64,000 nucleotides of DNA from Aeromicrobium phoceense. GTDB taxonomy: Bacteria; Actinomycetota; Actinomycetes; Propionibacteriales; Nocardioidaceae. The stretch spans positions 372,001 to 436,000 of the forward strand of contig NZ_JACEOG010000002.1 of the NCBI RefSeq assembly GCF_013868155.1. Reading direction: 5' to 3'. Positions 1-7,867 of this stretch are shown one piece after another. The position numbers and the translations under genes are program-made. Below the pieces are notes generated by a model. The model worked only from the letters and a program-made list of their open reading frames with translations. It did not search any database and had not been told where the DNA came from. Every line of letters begins with the position of its first letter. Position 1 is the stretch's first letter.

Positions 1-121
1 GCCGGTGCTGCTGGTCGACGACCTCGTCGACAGCCGATGGACGATCACGGTGGCCGCGCGCGAGCTGCGCCGAGCCGGCGCCACGGCGGTGTTGCCATTC
101 GCGCTCGCCACGGTGGCCTGA
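1..121 (+). CDS. RecQ-type ATP-dependent DNA helicase, C-terminal fragment
   Basis: The window opens inside a gene read in frame 2 and ending at the TGA at 119-121. The visible 39 residues contain VLLVDDLVDSRWT, a phosphoribosyltransferase-type PRPP-binding loop, followed by an amphipathic helix and LPFALATVA at the end. Actinobacterial RecQ helicases commonly carry this phosphoribosyltransferase-like C-terminus, so a RecQ helicase is the best call; a free-standing phosphoribosyltransferase (ComF-like) is the alternative. Everything upstream lies outside the window, so helicase motifs cannot be checked. The next gene starts 17 bp downstream on the same strand. Confidence 0.6.
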   Translation, partial: PVLLVDDLVDSRWTITVAARELRRAGATAVLPFALATVA

Positions 122-138
122 CCCAGGGGTGTGCTGGC

Positions 139-1008
139 ATGGATGACATGACGACGCGGGGGAGCGGGCGGTGGCGGCGAGCGATCAGCGGGCTGTTCCC
201 GCTCTGGGCGTGGCTGTTCCTGGCGTCCGTGGTGGCCGGGTTCGTCCTCGACGTCCCGATCGGGGTCACGAGCCTCGCCGTCCTGGTGTTCTTCGCGCTG
301 TGCCTGGTCCGGCCGGCGCGTCAGGACGACCGTGGGCCCGTCGTCGTCGACTGTCCCGTGCGCGGCACGTGGACGGTGGTGCACAGCCCCGCGTCGTCGG
401 TGCCGAGTCACGGCGTCCGCGGCTACGGCCAGTCGCACGCGATCGACATCATCCACCCGCGCGCGGATGGCACCGAGCCCTCGTACCCCCTGTTCGGCGG
501 CTTCGAGCGGCCCGAGTCGTTCAGCTCGTTCGGTGAGTCCATCCATGCTGTCGCCGGCGGCACCGTCGTGACGGTCCTCGAAACCCGGCGCGACCACCTC
601 TCGCGCACCTCCTGGCTCGCGTTCGCCTACATGATGGTGATCGACGGGCTGCGCGACCTCGGGGGAGCGGCGGCCGTCGTCGGCAACCACGTCGTGATCG
701 ACCACGGCGAAGGCGTGTACTCGCTCTACGCGCACGTCCGGAAGGGCAGCGCGGCGGTGGCGGTCGGCGATCGCGTCGTCGCCGGACAGGTGCTCGGTGA
801 GGTCGGCAACTCCGGCAACACCTCCGAGCCGCACCTGCACGTGCAGCTGATGGACCACGCGGCTCCGCTGCGGGCGGCGGGCCTGCCGATGCTGTTCAGC
901 GGCATCAAGCAGCCCGAGGGCGCGGTCGACCGCGGGTGGACGAAGAAGGAGCCCGAGACGGGGATCGAGCCGGGGATGCCCGCCAACTTCCAGGTCTTCG
1001 AGGCCTGA
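139..1008 (+). CDS. M23 (LytM-type) family membrane-anchored peptidase
   Basis: A 289-residue protein with two hydrophobic segments near the N-terminus (about residues 17-60) followed by an extracytoplasmic M23 peptidase domain. The domain shows GQSHAIDIIHP, the YSLYAHV strand and the C-terminal zinc-ligand motif PHLHVQL (HxH), all typical of LytM/lysostaphin-like endopeptidases that cleave peptidoglycan cross-links. The first metal motif is HxxD rather than the usual HxGxD, so activity or spacing may be atypical. The open frame extends upstream to 37, but that would overlap the RecQ tail; ATG at 139 (or 148) is preferred. The target bond is not inferable. Confidence 0.8.
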   Translation: MDDMTTRGSGRWRRAISGLFPLWAWLFLASVVAGFVLDVPIGVTSLAVLVFFALCLVRPARQDDRGPVVVDCPVRGTWTVVHSPASSVPSHGVRGYGQSHAIDIIHPRADGTEPSYPLFGGFERPESFSSFGESIHAVAGGTVVTVLETRRDHLSRTSWLAFAYMMVIDGLRDLGGAAAVVGNHVVIDHGEGVYSLYAHVRKGSAAVAVGDRVVAGQVLGEVGNSGNTSEPHLHVQLMDHAAPLRAAGLPMLFSGIKQPEGAVDRGWTKKEPETGIEPGMPANFQVFEA

Positions 1009-1033
1009 CGGACGGGCGTGACAGACTCGCCCC

Positions 1034-2158
1034 ATGCCTTCGCTGCGTGACGTGATCGCCGTTCTCGACGGTCTCTACGACCCCCGCTGGGCCGATGACT
1101 GGGATGCCGTCGGCACCGTCGTCGGCGACCCGAGTGCGGAGGTCTCCTCGATCCTGTTCGCGGTCGACCCGGTGCAGGCGGTCGTCGACGAGGCGGTCGG
1201 GCTGGGGGCCCAGCTTGTGGTCACCCATCACCCGCTCTTCCTCAAGGGGACCACCTCGGTGGCCGCGACCACGCCGAAGGGCCGGGTCGTCCACACGCTC
1301 ATCTCGCACGGGATCGGGCTGCACACGTGTCACACCAACGCCGACTGCGCGCCGCGTGGCGTCAGCGAGTGCATGGCGTCGACGCTGGGCCTGACCGACC
1401 TGCGACCGCTCGAGGTCGACCTCGATCCGCCGATGGACAAGTGGGTCGTGTTCGTCCCGCGCGACGACGCCGACCGCGTCGTCGCGGCGATGCACGAGGC
1501 CGGCGCCGGGAGCATGGGCGACTACGACCGGGCGCAGTTCCAGAGCCCGGGTCGCGGCTCGTTCCGGCCGCTCGAGGGTGCCGATCCGGCGATCGGGTCC
1601 ATCGGCGAGGTCGAGTGGGTCGACGAGGTCCGCGTGGAGCTCGTCGCCGACCAGTCGATCCGCGAGGAGGTGCGCTCGGCGATGCTCGCCACGCACCCGT
1701 ACGAGGAGGTGGCCTACGACCTGTGGCCCCTGGCGGCACGGCCCAGCGAGCGCGGCTCCGGGCGCATCGGGCGCCTGCGCGAGCCGATGACGCTCGGCGC
1801 GTTCGCCGAGCACGTGCGTGGCTGCCTGCCGGCGCACGCGGGCGCCACCCGGGTCGCCGGCGACCTTGAGCGCACGATCGAGACCGTGGCCGTCTGCGGG
1901 GGCTCGGGCGACTTCCTGCTCGGCACGGCCGACGCCGCCGGGGCCGACGCCTACGTCACCTCCGACCTGCGCCACCATCCCGTCAGCGAGCACCTCGAGC
2001 GCGCCGGTGCGTGCGCCGTGATCGACGTGCCCCACTGGGCCGCCGAGTGGACCTGGCTGCCCACCGTGGCGGCGGCGGTGCGCGAGGAGTTGGGCGATAC
2101 GGTGAAGACCCACGTCTCCACGATCGGCACCGATCCCTGGAGCCGGACGTTGTCATGA
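1034..2158 (+). CDS. Nif3-like dinuclear metal centre hexameric protein
   Basis: A 374-residue Nif3/YqfO/DUF34 family protein. Motifs include WDAVG near the N-terminus, VTHHPLFLKG (metal-binding histidines), HTCHTNAD and the C-terminal SDLRHHPVSEH. The middle third (about residues 140-245) is the CutA/PII-like insert found in the long bacterial form. Family members form toroidal hexamers with a two-metal site; the physiological reaction is unsettled, and the annotation GTP cyclohydrolase I type 2 is largely historical. A CAGACT -10-like box ends 6 nt before the ATG, suggesting a leaderless transcript. It leads a three-gene run with the zinc-ribbon protein and RNase H/phosphatase, the same order as Rv2230c-Rv2228c. 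Confidence 0.9.
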   Translation: MPSLRDVIAVLDGLYDPRWADDWDAVGTVVGDPSAEVSSILFAVDPVQAVVDEAVGLGAQLVVTHHPLFLKGTTSVAATTPKGRVVHTLISHGIGLHTCHTNADCAPRGVSECMASTLGLTDLRPLEVDLDPPMDKWVVFVPRDDADRVVAAMHEAGAGSMGDYDRAQFQSPGRGSFRPLEGADPAIGSIGEVEWVDEVRVELVADQSIREEVRSAMLATHPYEEVAYDLWPLAARPSERGSGRIGRLREPMTLGAFAEHVRGCLPAHAGATRVAGDLERTIETVAVCGGSGDFLLGTADAAGADAYVTSDLRHHPVSEHLERAGACAVIDVPHWAAEWTWLPTVAAAVREELGDTVKTHVSTIGTDPWSRTLS

Positions 2159-2168
2159 GGAGTCGCAC

Positions 2169-2909
2169 GTGAAGGCTGAACCGGTCGCCCAGCAGGCGTT
2201 GCTGGACCTGCAGGAGAAGGACTCGGCGCTGGCGCAGCTGACGCACCGCCGCAACACCCTGCCCGAGCACGCCGAGATCGCGGCCGTCGACGCTCGGATC
2301 CGCGAGATCGACGCCCGTCGGATCGAGGCGCAGACGCGGGTCGCCGACCTCGAGCGCGCGCAGGCCAAGGCCGACACCGAGGTGGAGCAGGTCAAGGCCC
2401 GCCGCACCCGTGACGAGGAGCGGATGGCCTCGGGCGCCATCTCGAACCCGAAGGACCTGTCGAGCATGCAGAGCGAGCTCGAGGCCCTCGCGCGCCGGAT
2501 CTCCACGCTCGAGGACGAGGAGCTCGAGGTCATGGAGCAGCTGGAGACCGCCCAGGCGGAGCTGTCCCGGGCGCTCGCCGAGCTCGAGGCCGAGAACGCC
2601 ACCCGCGACACCCTCGTCGCCGCGCGCGACGAGAAGGTCGCGGCGATCGACGCCGAGGCCGCCGAGGCCTCGGCCGGTCGCGAGAAGGTCCGTCCGCAGG
2701 TGCCCGACGACCTTTTCACCCTCTACGCGAAGCTCGCCGGGAGCCATGGCGGTCTGGGGGCGGCGGCCCTGCGGGCTCGTCGCTGCCAGGGCTGTCACCT
2801 CGAGCTCAACGGCGCCGACGTGCGCGAGCTGCTCGCCGAGCCGGCCGACACCGTCCTGCGCTGCCCCGAGTGCAGCCGCATCCTGGTGCGCACCGAGCCC
2901 GGCGCCTGA
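2169..2909 (+). CDS. C4 zinc-ribbon coiled-coil protein (CT398/Rv2229c-like)
   Basis: A 246-residue protein. Residues about 10-180 are strongly heptad-like and charged (alternating E/R/A/L), predicting a long antiparallel coiled-coil hairpin. The C-terminus holds a four-cysteine ribbon: CQGCHLEL and CPECSRIL. Actinobacterial relatives sit between Nif3 and RNase H/phosphatase genes and are annotated only as zinc-ribbon domain proteins; a nucleic-acid or secretion-related role has been proposed for structural homologues but is not established. GTG at 2169 is 10 nt after the Nif3 stop with AGGAG-like spacing, and its TGA overlaps the next ATG, implying translational coupling. Confidence 0.85.
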   Translation: MKAEPVAQQALLDLQEKDSALAQLTHRRNTLPEHAEIAAVDARIREIDARRIEAQTRVADLERAQAKADTEVEQVKARRTRDEERMASGAISNPKDLSSMQSELEALARRISTLEDEELEVMEQLETAQAELSRALAELEAENATRDTLVAARDEKVAAIDAEAAEASAGREKVRPQVPDDLFTLYAKLAGSHGGLGAAALRARRCQGCHLELNGADVRELLAEPADTVLRCPECSRILVRTEPGA

Positions 2910-4081
2910 TGGGCTGGGTGGCCGAGGCCGACGGAGGATCGCGCGGGAACCCCGGACCTGCCGCCTACGGGTCGGCACTGCTGAAGGACGGCGCCCTCGT
3001 CGCCGACCGCGGCGAGACGATCGGGATCGCGACGAACAACGTGGCCGAGTACCGCGGTCTTATCGGTGCGCTGGAGCTCGCGCTCGAGCACGCCGGTGGT
3101 GAGCCGCTCGAGGTCCGCATGGACTCCAAGCTCGTCATCGAGCAGATGGCCGGCCGCTGGAAGATCAAGCACCCCGACATGAAGCCGCTCGCGATGCGCG
3201 CGCAGGCGATCGTGCGCGAACTCGGTCCGGTCACCTGGACGTGGGTGCCTCGCGCAAAGAACGCTCGCGCCGACGCGCTGGCCAACGCCGCGCTCGACGC
3301 CGAGAAGGCCGGCCGGTCGGGCCTCGTGTCGTCCTTCGACTCCTCCGAGCCGGTGCAGCTCGCCGACGAGCCGCCGGAGCCGCCCGCGCTGTTCACCGAG
3401 CCGCGCGACGCCGCCCCGCTCGACGCGAAGGCCAGGAAGCCGCAGGTCGGATGGCGTGGTTCGATGCAGGGCGACCCGACCACCGTCATCCTGCTGCGCC
3501 ACGGCGTCACCGCCCACACGCAGCGCAAGCTGTTCAGCGGCACGGGCGGCGAGGACCTGCCGCTCGTCGACGAGGGCGTCGAGCAGGCGCGCCGCGCCGC
3601 GGCGTGGATCGCCGAGCGTGGGGGAGCCGACGCGATCGTGGCGTCCCCCCTGCAGCGCACTCGGCAGACGGCCGCCCAGGTGGCCGAGCGGCTCGGCCTG
3701 CCGGTCGAGATCGAGGAGGGCTTCGCCGAGGCCGGCTTCGGCGAGTGGGACGGCTTCTCGTTCGGCGACATCATGAAGCGCTGGCCGCAGGAGCTGGACT
3801 CGTGGCTCGCGTCCACGGCCGTCGCGCCCCCGGGAGGCGAGTCCTTCGACGCCGTCGCCACGCGCGTCGAGGCGGCGCGCGACCGGCTGCTCCAGCGTCA
3901 CGCGGGGCGGACGGTCGTCGTGGCCAGCCACGTCACGCCCATCAAGCTGATGGTGCGGCTCGCGCTCGGCTCGGACATGGGGGTCATCCACCGGATGGAG
4001 CTCGCGCCGGCCTCGATCACCACGATCACGTGGTGGCCCGACGGCACCCCGAGCCTGCGGAACTTCTCCGTCACGCCCTGA
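2909..4081 (+). CDS. Bifunctional RNase HI / histidine phosphatase (Rv2228c-like)
   Basis: A 390-residue two-domain protein. Residues 1-125 are RNase HI-like, with the DEDD acidic set visible in EADGGSRGNPG, NVAEYRG, MDSKLVIEQM and RADALANAAL. A proline-rich linker follows, and residues about 190-385 form a phosphoglycerate-mutase/CobC-type histidine phosphatase: catalytic LLRHGVT, GFGEWDG and VASHVTPIK. In mycobacteria the orthologue degrades RNA-DNA hybrids and its C-terminal domain has alpha-ribazole phosphatase activity, so it may serve both R-loop removal and cobalamin synthesis. ATG 2909 overlaps the upstream stop (TGATG). A large inverted repeat follows the stop at once. Confidence 0.93.
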   Translation: MGWVAEADGGSRGNPGPAAYGSALLKDGALVADRGETIGIATNNVAEYRGLIGALELALEHAGGEPLEVRMDSKLVIEQMAGRWKIKHPDMKPLAMRAQAIVRELGPVTWTWVPRAKNARADALANAALDAEKAGRSGLVSSFDSSEPVQLADEPPEPPALFTEPRDAAPLDAKARKPQVGWRGSMQGDPTTVILLRHGVTAHTQRKLFSGTGGEDLPLVDEGVEQARRAAAWIAERGGADAIVASPLQRTRQTAAQVAERLGLPVEIEEGFAEAGFGEWDGFSFGDIMKRWPQELDSWLASTAVAPPGGESFDAVATRVEAARDRLLQRHAGRTVVVASHVTPIKLMVRLALGSDMGVIHRMELAPASITTITWWPDGTPSLRNFSVTP

Positions 4082-4173
4082 TCTCGATAGGACGTCTCGC
4101 TGCGCTCGCCGTCACTCGATCACCGGCCCGGTGATCGAGTAGCTCGGCGAGGTACGAGCCGGCGTATCGAGAT
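4081..4173. repeat. Nested inverted repeat between convergent genes
   Basis: Between the RNase H/phosphatase and YaaA stops. The core at 4114-4140 is a perfect 13-bp inverted repeat (ACTCGATCACCGG) around one base. It is enclosed by outer arms ATCTCGATA (4081-4089) and TATCGAGAT (4165-4173). The intervening arms are partly complementary. It could act as a bidirectional terminator; its style resembles dispersed intergenic palindromes of actinobacteria, but only one copy is in this window. Confidence 0.75.
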
Positions 4174-4185
4174 CACGCCGTCAGA

Positions 4186-4929
4186 TCAGCGCAGGATGAC
4201 GTCGAGCCGCGTGGGGCCCGAGGCCTCGACCGTCCAGCCAAGGTCGCGCAGGGCGTCGGCGAGCGTGTCGGCGTCCTTGGCCTCGACGTCCTCGGCCAGC
4301 ACCTGGCGGACGATCCGGCCCTTCGTGGCCTTGTTGCTGTGGCTGACGATCGAGCGCTTCCCGCCCGTCTCGGTCAGCACGCGCATCGTCACCGAGCCGG
4401 TGGGCGCTTGGCCCAGCGCGACGTAGGTGCCGGACCTCAGGTCGAGCACCAGCTCACCCTCGGCGAGATCGGTCAGCGCCCGGGGCACCACGGGCTTCCA
4501 GCGACTGGCGACGGTGCCGAGTCGTGGCAGCGTCACCGATCCGCTCAGCCGGTAGGCCGGGATCCGGTCGTGCGGACGCACCAGACCGAACAGCGCCGAG
4601 GCGATCGCCACGCTGGCGCGGCCGCGCTCCTGCGCCCGGTCGTGGAGGTCCACCCAGCCGAGCTCGGAGTAGAGGACGCCGGTGTAGACCTCGATCGCGG
4701 GCGCGGTGGGCTCCTCGTGCAGCCGCGTGTTGCGCGCGATGTCGTCGGCCTGCGTCGGTCCGAGGCCGAGGATCTCCGCGGCGCGCTTCGTCGAGCTGAG
4801 CCGGACGAGCGCGCTCAGCAGCTGCTCACGGGTGCGGTTCAGTCTGGGGGAGGAGAGGCTGCCCAGGTCCAGCGCGGGACCGGTCGCGGGACGGGTCTTT
4901 CCCTCCGAGGGAGGCAGCACGATCAGCAC
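4186..4929 (-). CDS. yaaA: Peroxide stress protein YaaA (DUF328)
   Basis: A 247-residue YaaA/DUF328 protein beginning MLIVLPPSEGKT, the family signature. Other recognisable pieces are YTGVLYSELGW, RVLTE and VSHSNKATKGRIVR. In E. coli YaaA limits intracellular iron and hydroxyl-radical damage during H2O2 stress, and the fold binds DNA; the precise biochemistry remains uncertain. The GTG start at 4929 is preceded by TAGGGT at 4941-4936, only 6 nt away, so the transcript is probably leaderless. Convergent with the RNase H gene; transcribed in the same direction as the downstream-lying Mn exporter but with its own promoter. Confidence 0.92.
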   Translation of the reverse strand: MLIVLPPSEGKTRPATGPALDLGSLSSPRLNRTREQLLSALVRLSSTKRAAEILGLGPTQADDIARNTRLHEEPTAPAIEVYTGVLYSELGWVDLHDRAQERGRASVAIASALFGLVRPHDRIPAYRLSGSVTLPRLGTVASRWKPVVPRALTDLAEGELVLDLRSGTYVALGQAPTGSVTMRVLTETGGKRSIVSHSNKATKGRIVRQVLAEDVEAKDADTLADALRDLGWTVEASGPTRLDVILR

Positions 4930-4943
4930 GTCGCGACCCTATG

Positions 4944-5504
4944 TCAGCCGAGCAGCAGCCAGATGCCGAGGGCGGCGAACAGCAGCGCGGCCACGGCGTG
5001 AACGGCCCGCACCGGCAGCACCTTGAGGATCTGCTTGCCGAGCAGCACCGCGAGGGTGATCGAGACGACCATGCCGATCGTGCTGCCGATCCAGACCCAG
5101 AACCACGAGTACTGCGTGGCCAGGGTCATCGTGGCGAACATCGTCTTGTCGCCCAGCTCGGCCAGCGCGAACGCCAGTCCCACGGTGACGAGGGCACGCC
5201 CGCTGTGAGGGACGACGCGGATCTCCTCCTCGTGCTCCTCCCCGCGCAGGGACCAGGCGGTGATCGCAGCGAAGACCAGGAAGACGACGCCGGCCACCAC
5301 CTGCAGGACGTGCTCCGGGATGACGTTCCCGAGCGCCTCGCCCACCAGCGCCGAGGCGAGGTTGATGAGCGCGCAGGCGATCCCCATCCCGAGGATCACC
5401 GTGCGGGCGCGGTAGCGCGTGGCGAACGTCATCGCCATCAGCTGACTCTTGTCGCCGAGCTCGGCGACGAACACCAGCGCTGCCGCGATGAACACTGCTT
5501 CCAT
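4944..5504 (-). CDS. TMEM165/GDT1-family manganese exporter
   Basis: A 186-residue membrane protein with two copies of the GDT1 (UPF0016) hallmark: VAELGDKSQLMAM near residue 15 and LAELGDKTMFATM near residue 120, each opening a three-helix repeat separated by a charged loop rich in EEHEEE. The family moves Mn2+ (also Ca2+/H+) out of the cytoplasm. ATG 5504 was chosen because it gives the family-like start MEAVFIAAAL and sits 8 nt after an AGGAG; the longer open frame upstream is riboswitch RNA. A yybP-ykoY riboswitch and an RBS-masking hairpin precede it, giving direct sequence evidence for induction by Mn2+. Confidence 0.92.
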   Translation of the reverse strand: MEAVFIAAALVFVAELGDKSQLMAMTFATRYRARTVILGMGIACALINLASALVGEALGNVIPEHVLQVVAGVVFLVFAAITAWSLRGEEHEEEIRVVPHSGRALVTVGLAFALAELGDKTMFATMTLATQYSWFWVWIGSTIGMVVSITLAVLLGKQILKVLPVRAVHAVAALLFAALGIWLLLG

Positions 5505-5508
5505 GACA

Positions 5509-5540
5509 AAGGCTCCTCGTCCACCCGGACGAGGAGCCTT
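5509..5540 (-). promoter_or_regulatory. RBS-sequestering hairpin of the Mn riboswitch
   Basis: Perfect 14-bp stem: arms 5509-5522 and 5527-5540 with a 4-nt loop. On the minus strand the 3' arm contains the AGGAG (5517-5513) that lies 8 nt before the exporter ATG. Folding would hide the ribosome site, so this is the likely expression platform acting on translation. A weak T-run after the stem means terminator activity cannot be excluded. Confidence 0.75.
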
Positions 5541-5583
5541 GGGATACGACGAGCCTCGACCGGGCTCGTGTACACGAATCCGG

Positions 5584-5678
5584 TCGAAAGTCTCGTCCGC
5601 CAGATCACTCTGGCCCGCTGCACCGGAGACCGAGGTCTCAGTGTGTCGACGCAGCGATTGGGGACTACTCCCTTTCGA
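5584..5678 (-). ncRNA. yybP-ykoY manganese riboswitch
   Basis: Reading the minus strand, the element is bounded by a P1 stem TCGAAAG...CTTTCGA. It has the two conserved yybP-ykoY loop motifs: GGGAGTAG directly after P1 and GGCGGACGAGACTTTC at the 3' side. These loops dock to form the Mn2+ site in known members. It lies 80 nt upstream of a GDT1-type exporter, the classical gene under its control, and just upstream of an RBS-masking hairpin. Confidence 0.88.
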
Positions 5679-5685
5679 TGCCCCC

Positions 5686-5708
5686 AGCCTACCGGGGCGG
5701 CGGTGACC
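5686..5708. promoter_or_regulatory. Divergent promoter region for rnpB and the Mn riboswitch
   Basis: On the minus strand TAGGCT (5691-5686) is a good -10 placed about 8-12 nt before the riboswitch. On the plus strand TAGGAT (5724-5729) is the -10 of rnpB, 6 nt before its first paired base. The candidate -35 hexamers (GTCACC minus, GTGACC plus) both fall in 5702-5708 and overlap, so the two promoters appear to share their -35 region. Assignment of the -35 boxes is tentative. Confidence 0.5.
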
Positions 5709-5735
5709 CCCGTCCCGGGGGCATAGGATGGATGC

Positions 5736-6118
5736 GCGAATGAGTCGGCCGGGCGGCCGCGGCGCCTCCGGGCGTCGAGGAAAGTCCGGACTCCGAAGAG
5801 CACGGTGGTGGCCAACAGCCACCCACGGTGACGTGCGGGACAGTGCCACAGAGAACAGACCGCCAGCGGCCACCTCCGGGTGGTGCGGGTAAGGGTGAAA
5901 CGGTGAGGTAAGAGCTCACCAGCGCGGCGGGTGACCGTCGCGGCTAGGTAAACCCCACCGGGAGCAAGACCAAGTAGGCCCTCCGGGGCCGTGCCACAGG
6001 GCTGCTCGTCCGACGTGGCAGGTAGGTCGCACCGAGGTGTCCAGCAATGGGCATCCCAGATGGATGGCCGCCCCTGTTTCGACAGGACAGAATCCGGCTT
6101 ACAGGCCGGCTCATTCGC
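5736..6118 (+). ncRNA. rnpB: RNase P RNA, bacterial class A
   Basis: About 383 nt. Terminal P1 strands GCGAATGAG (5736-5744) and CTCATTCGC (6110-6118) pair. Internal universally conserved blocks are present: GAGGAAAGTCCGGACTCC near 5777, AGGGTGAAACGG with GGTAAGAGCTCACC near 5892-5920, GGTAAACCCCACC near 5947, and ACAGAATCCGGCTTACAG near 6087. This is the catalytic RNA that removes tRNA 5' leaders. It has a TAGGAT -10 at 5724-5729. No Rho-independent terminator is obvious before the next gene. Confidence 0.97.
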
Positions 6119-6176
6119 ACCCCGCCCCTGCGCGAGCCCGCGGGCGCCGCCGCCGCGGATCGGGCACGATGAGCCC

Positions 6177-6371
6177 ATGGCGTACTTCTACTGCTTGAAG
6201 CACAAGACCGTCGAGGGCGACGATGGGTGCAAGGCGTCCGACCGCCTCGGCCCCTACGAGTCGGAGGCGGAGGCCTCGCGTGCGCTGGAGACCGCGCACG
6301 AGAAGTCGAAGGCGTGGGACGAGGACCCGAAGTGGAACGACGACGCTCCACCGGCCGGCTCACCTGAGTGA
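6177..6371 (+). CDS. Small conserved actinobacterial protein (SPOR-like)
   Basis: A 64-residue acidic protein beginning MAYFYCLKHKTVEGDDGC, with ADRLGPY and a helical segment EAEASRALETAHEKSKAWDED. Proteins of this size and pattern are common in actinobacteria and are annotated as hypothetical; the strand-helix GPYESEAEA resembles a half SPOR motif. Two cysteines and two histidines near the N-terminus could bind metal but do not form a known finger. A CACGAT box lies 6 nt before the ATG. Its stop overlaps the GTG of the next gene (GTGA), so the two are translationally coupled. Function unknown. Confidence 0.8.
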   Translation: MAYFYCLKHKTVEGDDGCKASDRLGPYESEAEASRALETAHEKSKAWDEDPKWNDDAPPAGSPE

Positions 6372-7864
6372 CGCTTCCCGATCGGCTCGGCCGCGCCGGC
6401 TGGCCGGTCGCCTGGGTCCTCCTGGCGCTGCCGCTGCTGTGGTGGACGGTCGGGCTCCTCTCCGACGGTTGGCTCCCGCACGGTGACACGGCCGTGGCCG
6501 CCGTGCGGATCCACGACGTGTTCGGGCCGCACACGCCCCTGCTGGGCATGCCCTCGACCGGCGGACAGATCGTCGAGGGCGCGCACGCCCACCACCCCGG
6601 CCCGATGCAGTTCCAGCTGCTGGCCCCGCTCTGCGCGCTGAGCGGCTTCGCTCCCTGGGCGCTGGTCGTGGGGTCGTTCCTGCTGCTGACCGGGCTCCTG
6701 GGCCTCGCCCTCGCCGCGGCCTCACGGGCCGCCGGGCGCCGCGGCTGGCTCACCGTCGCGGTGGTCCACCTCGCCATGATCGTGGGTGTCGGCGCCGCCC
6801 TCGTCACCCCGTGGAATCCGTGGGTTGCCATGTTCGCGCTGGGCGCCTCGGTCTCGGCCGCCTGGGCCGTCCTGACCGGTCACGGCCGCTGGTGGCCGGT
6901 CTTCGTCGTCGTGATCTCGCTGGCGGCGCAGACCCAGCTCGCGATCGCTCCGCTCGCCCTCGTGCTGGGACTGGTCACGCTCGGCGTCTCGATCGCGCTG
7001 TGGAGGAGGGGACGCCTCGAGGTCACGCGGGGAACCCTCGTGCTCGCCCTCGTGCTGGGGCTGGCCTGCTGGGCCGCTCCGCTCGTGGAGGTGGTGCGGA
7101 ACGAGCCGGACAACCTCGACCTGCTGGCGCGCATCGCCGGGTCCGGCGGCGGACTGCTGCCCGCCGTCCTGCTCGCCGCAGTCATCGGAGGGCTGCTGTG
7201 GTGGACCCGGCGGCGGCGCACGGGCCTGACCTCGGGCGATCCCTCGAGCCTGGTGACGTGGCTGTGGATCGGCACGCTCGTGCTGCTGGCCTCGGCGACG
7301 AGGGCGGGGGAGGGCCGCGGCTTCTACGTCGTCTACGGCGCCGCCGTCCCGCTCACTCTCCTCGCGTGGCCGGTGGTCGGCTGGGCGCTCCGGTCACGGC
7401 ACCGACGTGCGCTCGGCGGGGCCGCTGTGGCCTGCGCACTCCTGGCCCTGGCGTTCCTGCCGCAGAACATGGCCGACACCGCTCAGGGGGACAGCCGTCG
7501 TGCCGCGCCGGTGATCCGGGCGGCGCAGGCGATGGCGGGGACGGTCGACGGCTCCATCGTGGTCGAGACCAAGGGCGGGCTGGCCTGGCTCGACATCGGC
7601 CCGGGCGTCTACGCGGCGCTGCTGGCCGATGGCCACGACGTGTACTTCGATGCGCGGGTCGACGGCGAGCGCGAGGACGACTTCCGCGATCCGCGGCAGG
7701 CGGAGGGTCCGGTGCGCCGGCTCACCGTGCACAGTCATCCGGGAACGGCCGATCCGCCGCCGGAGGGCGCGGTGGTCGACCGGATCGAGCTGCTGCAGCC
7801 GGCGGGAGCCACCGTCGTGCCGGGTGCCGAGCGGTACGTCGACCTCGTGCTCGAGGAGCGCTGA
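6368..7864 (+). CDS. Polytopic membrane protein, GT-C-like (paralogue of 22118-23812)
   Basis: A 498-residue protein with about ten hydrophobic helices up to residue 370 and a soluble C-terminal part of roughly 120 residues. After the first helix is an extracytoplasmic loop DGWLPHGDTAVAAVRIHD...GMPSTGGQIVEG...HHPGPMQF, laid out like the acidic first loop of GT-C glycosyltransferases that use polyprenyl-phosphate sugars. The same loop order (GWLPxGDxA, R-HD, GMxST, VEG, HPGP) recurs in the gene at 22118-23812. Catalytic function is inference only. Start GTG at 6368 overlaps the previous stop by GTGA. Converges on the secreted nuclease gene with a 3-nt gap. Confidence 0.75.
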   Translation: MTLPDRLGRAGWPVAWVLLALPLLWWTVGLLSDGWLPHGDTAVAAVRIHDVFGPHTPLLGMPSTGGQIVEGAHAHHPGPMQFQLLAPLCALSGFAPWALVVGSFLLLTGLLGLALAAASRAAGRRGWLTVAVVHLAMIVGVGAALVTPWNPWVAMFALGASVSAAWAVLTGHGRWWPVFVVVISLAAQTQLAIAPLALVLGLVTLGVSIALWRRGRLEVTRGTLVLALVLGLACWAAPLVEVVRNEPDNLDLLARIAGSGGGLLPAVLLAAVIGGLLWWTRRRRTGLTSGDPSSLVTWLWIGTLVLLASATRAGEGRGFYVVYGAAVPLTLLAWPVVGWALRSRHRRALGGAAVACALLALAFLPQNMADTAQGDSRRAAPVIRAAQAMAGTVDGSIVVETKGGLAWLDIGPGVYAALLADGHDVYFDARVDGEREDDFRDPRQAEGPVRRLTVHSHPGTADPPPEGAVVDRIELLQPAGATVVPGAERYVDLVLEER

Positions 7865-7867
7865 GCG

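Noticed and set aside
5505..5873. N-terminal extension of the GDT1 exporter through the upstream region
   Set aside because: That stretch is the riboswitch, its hairpin and part of rnpB; the family-like start and RBS are at 5504.
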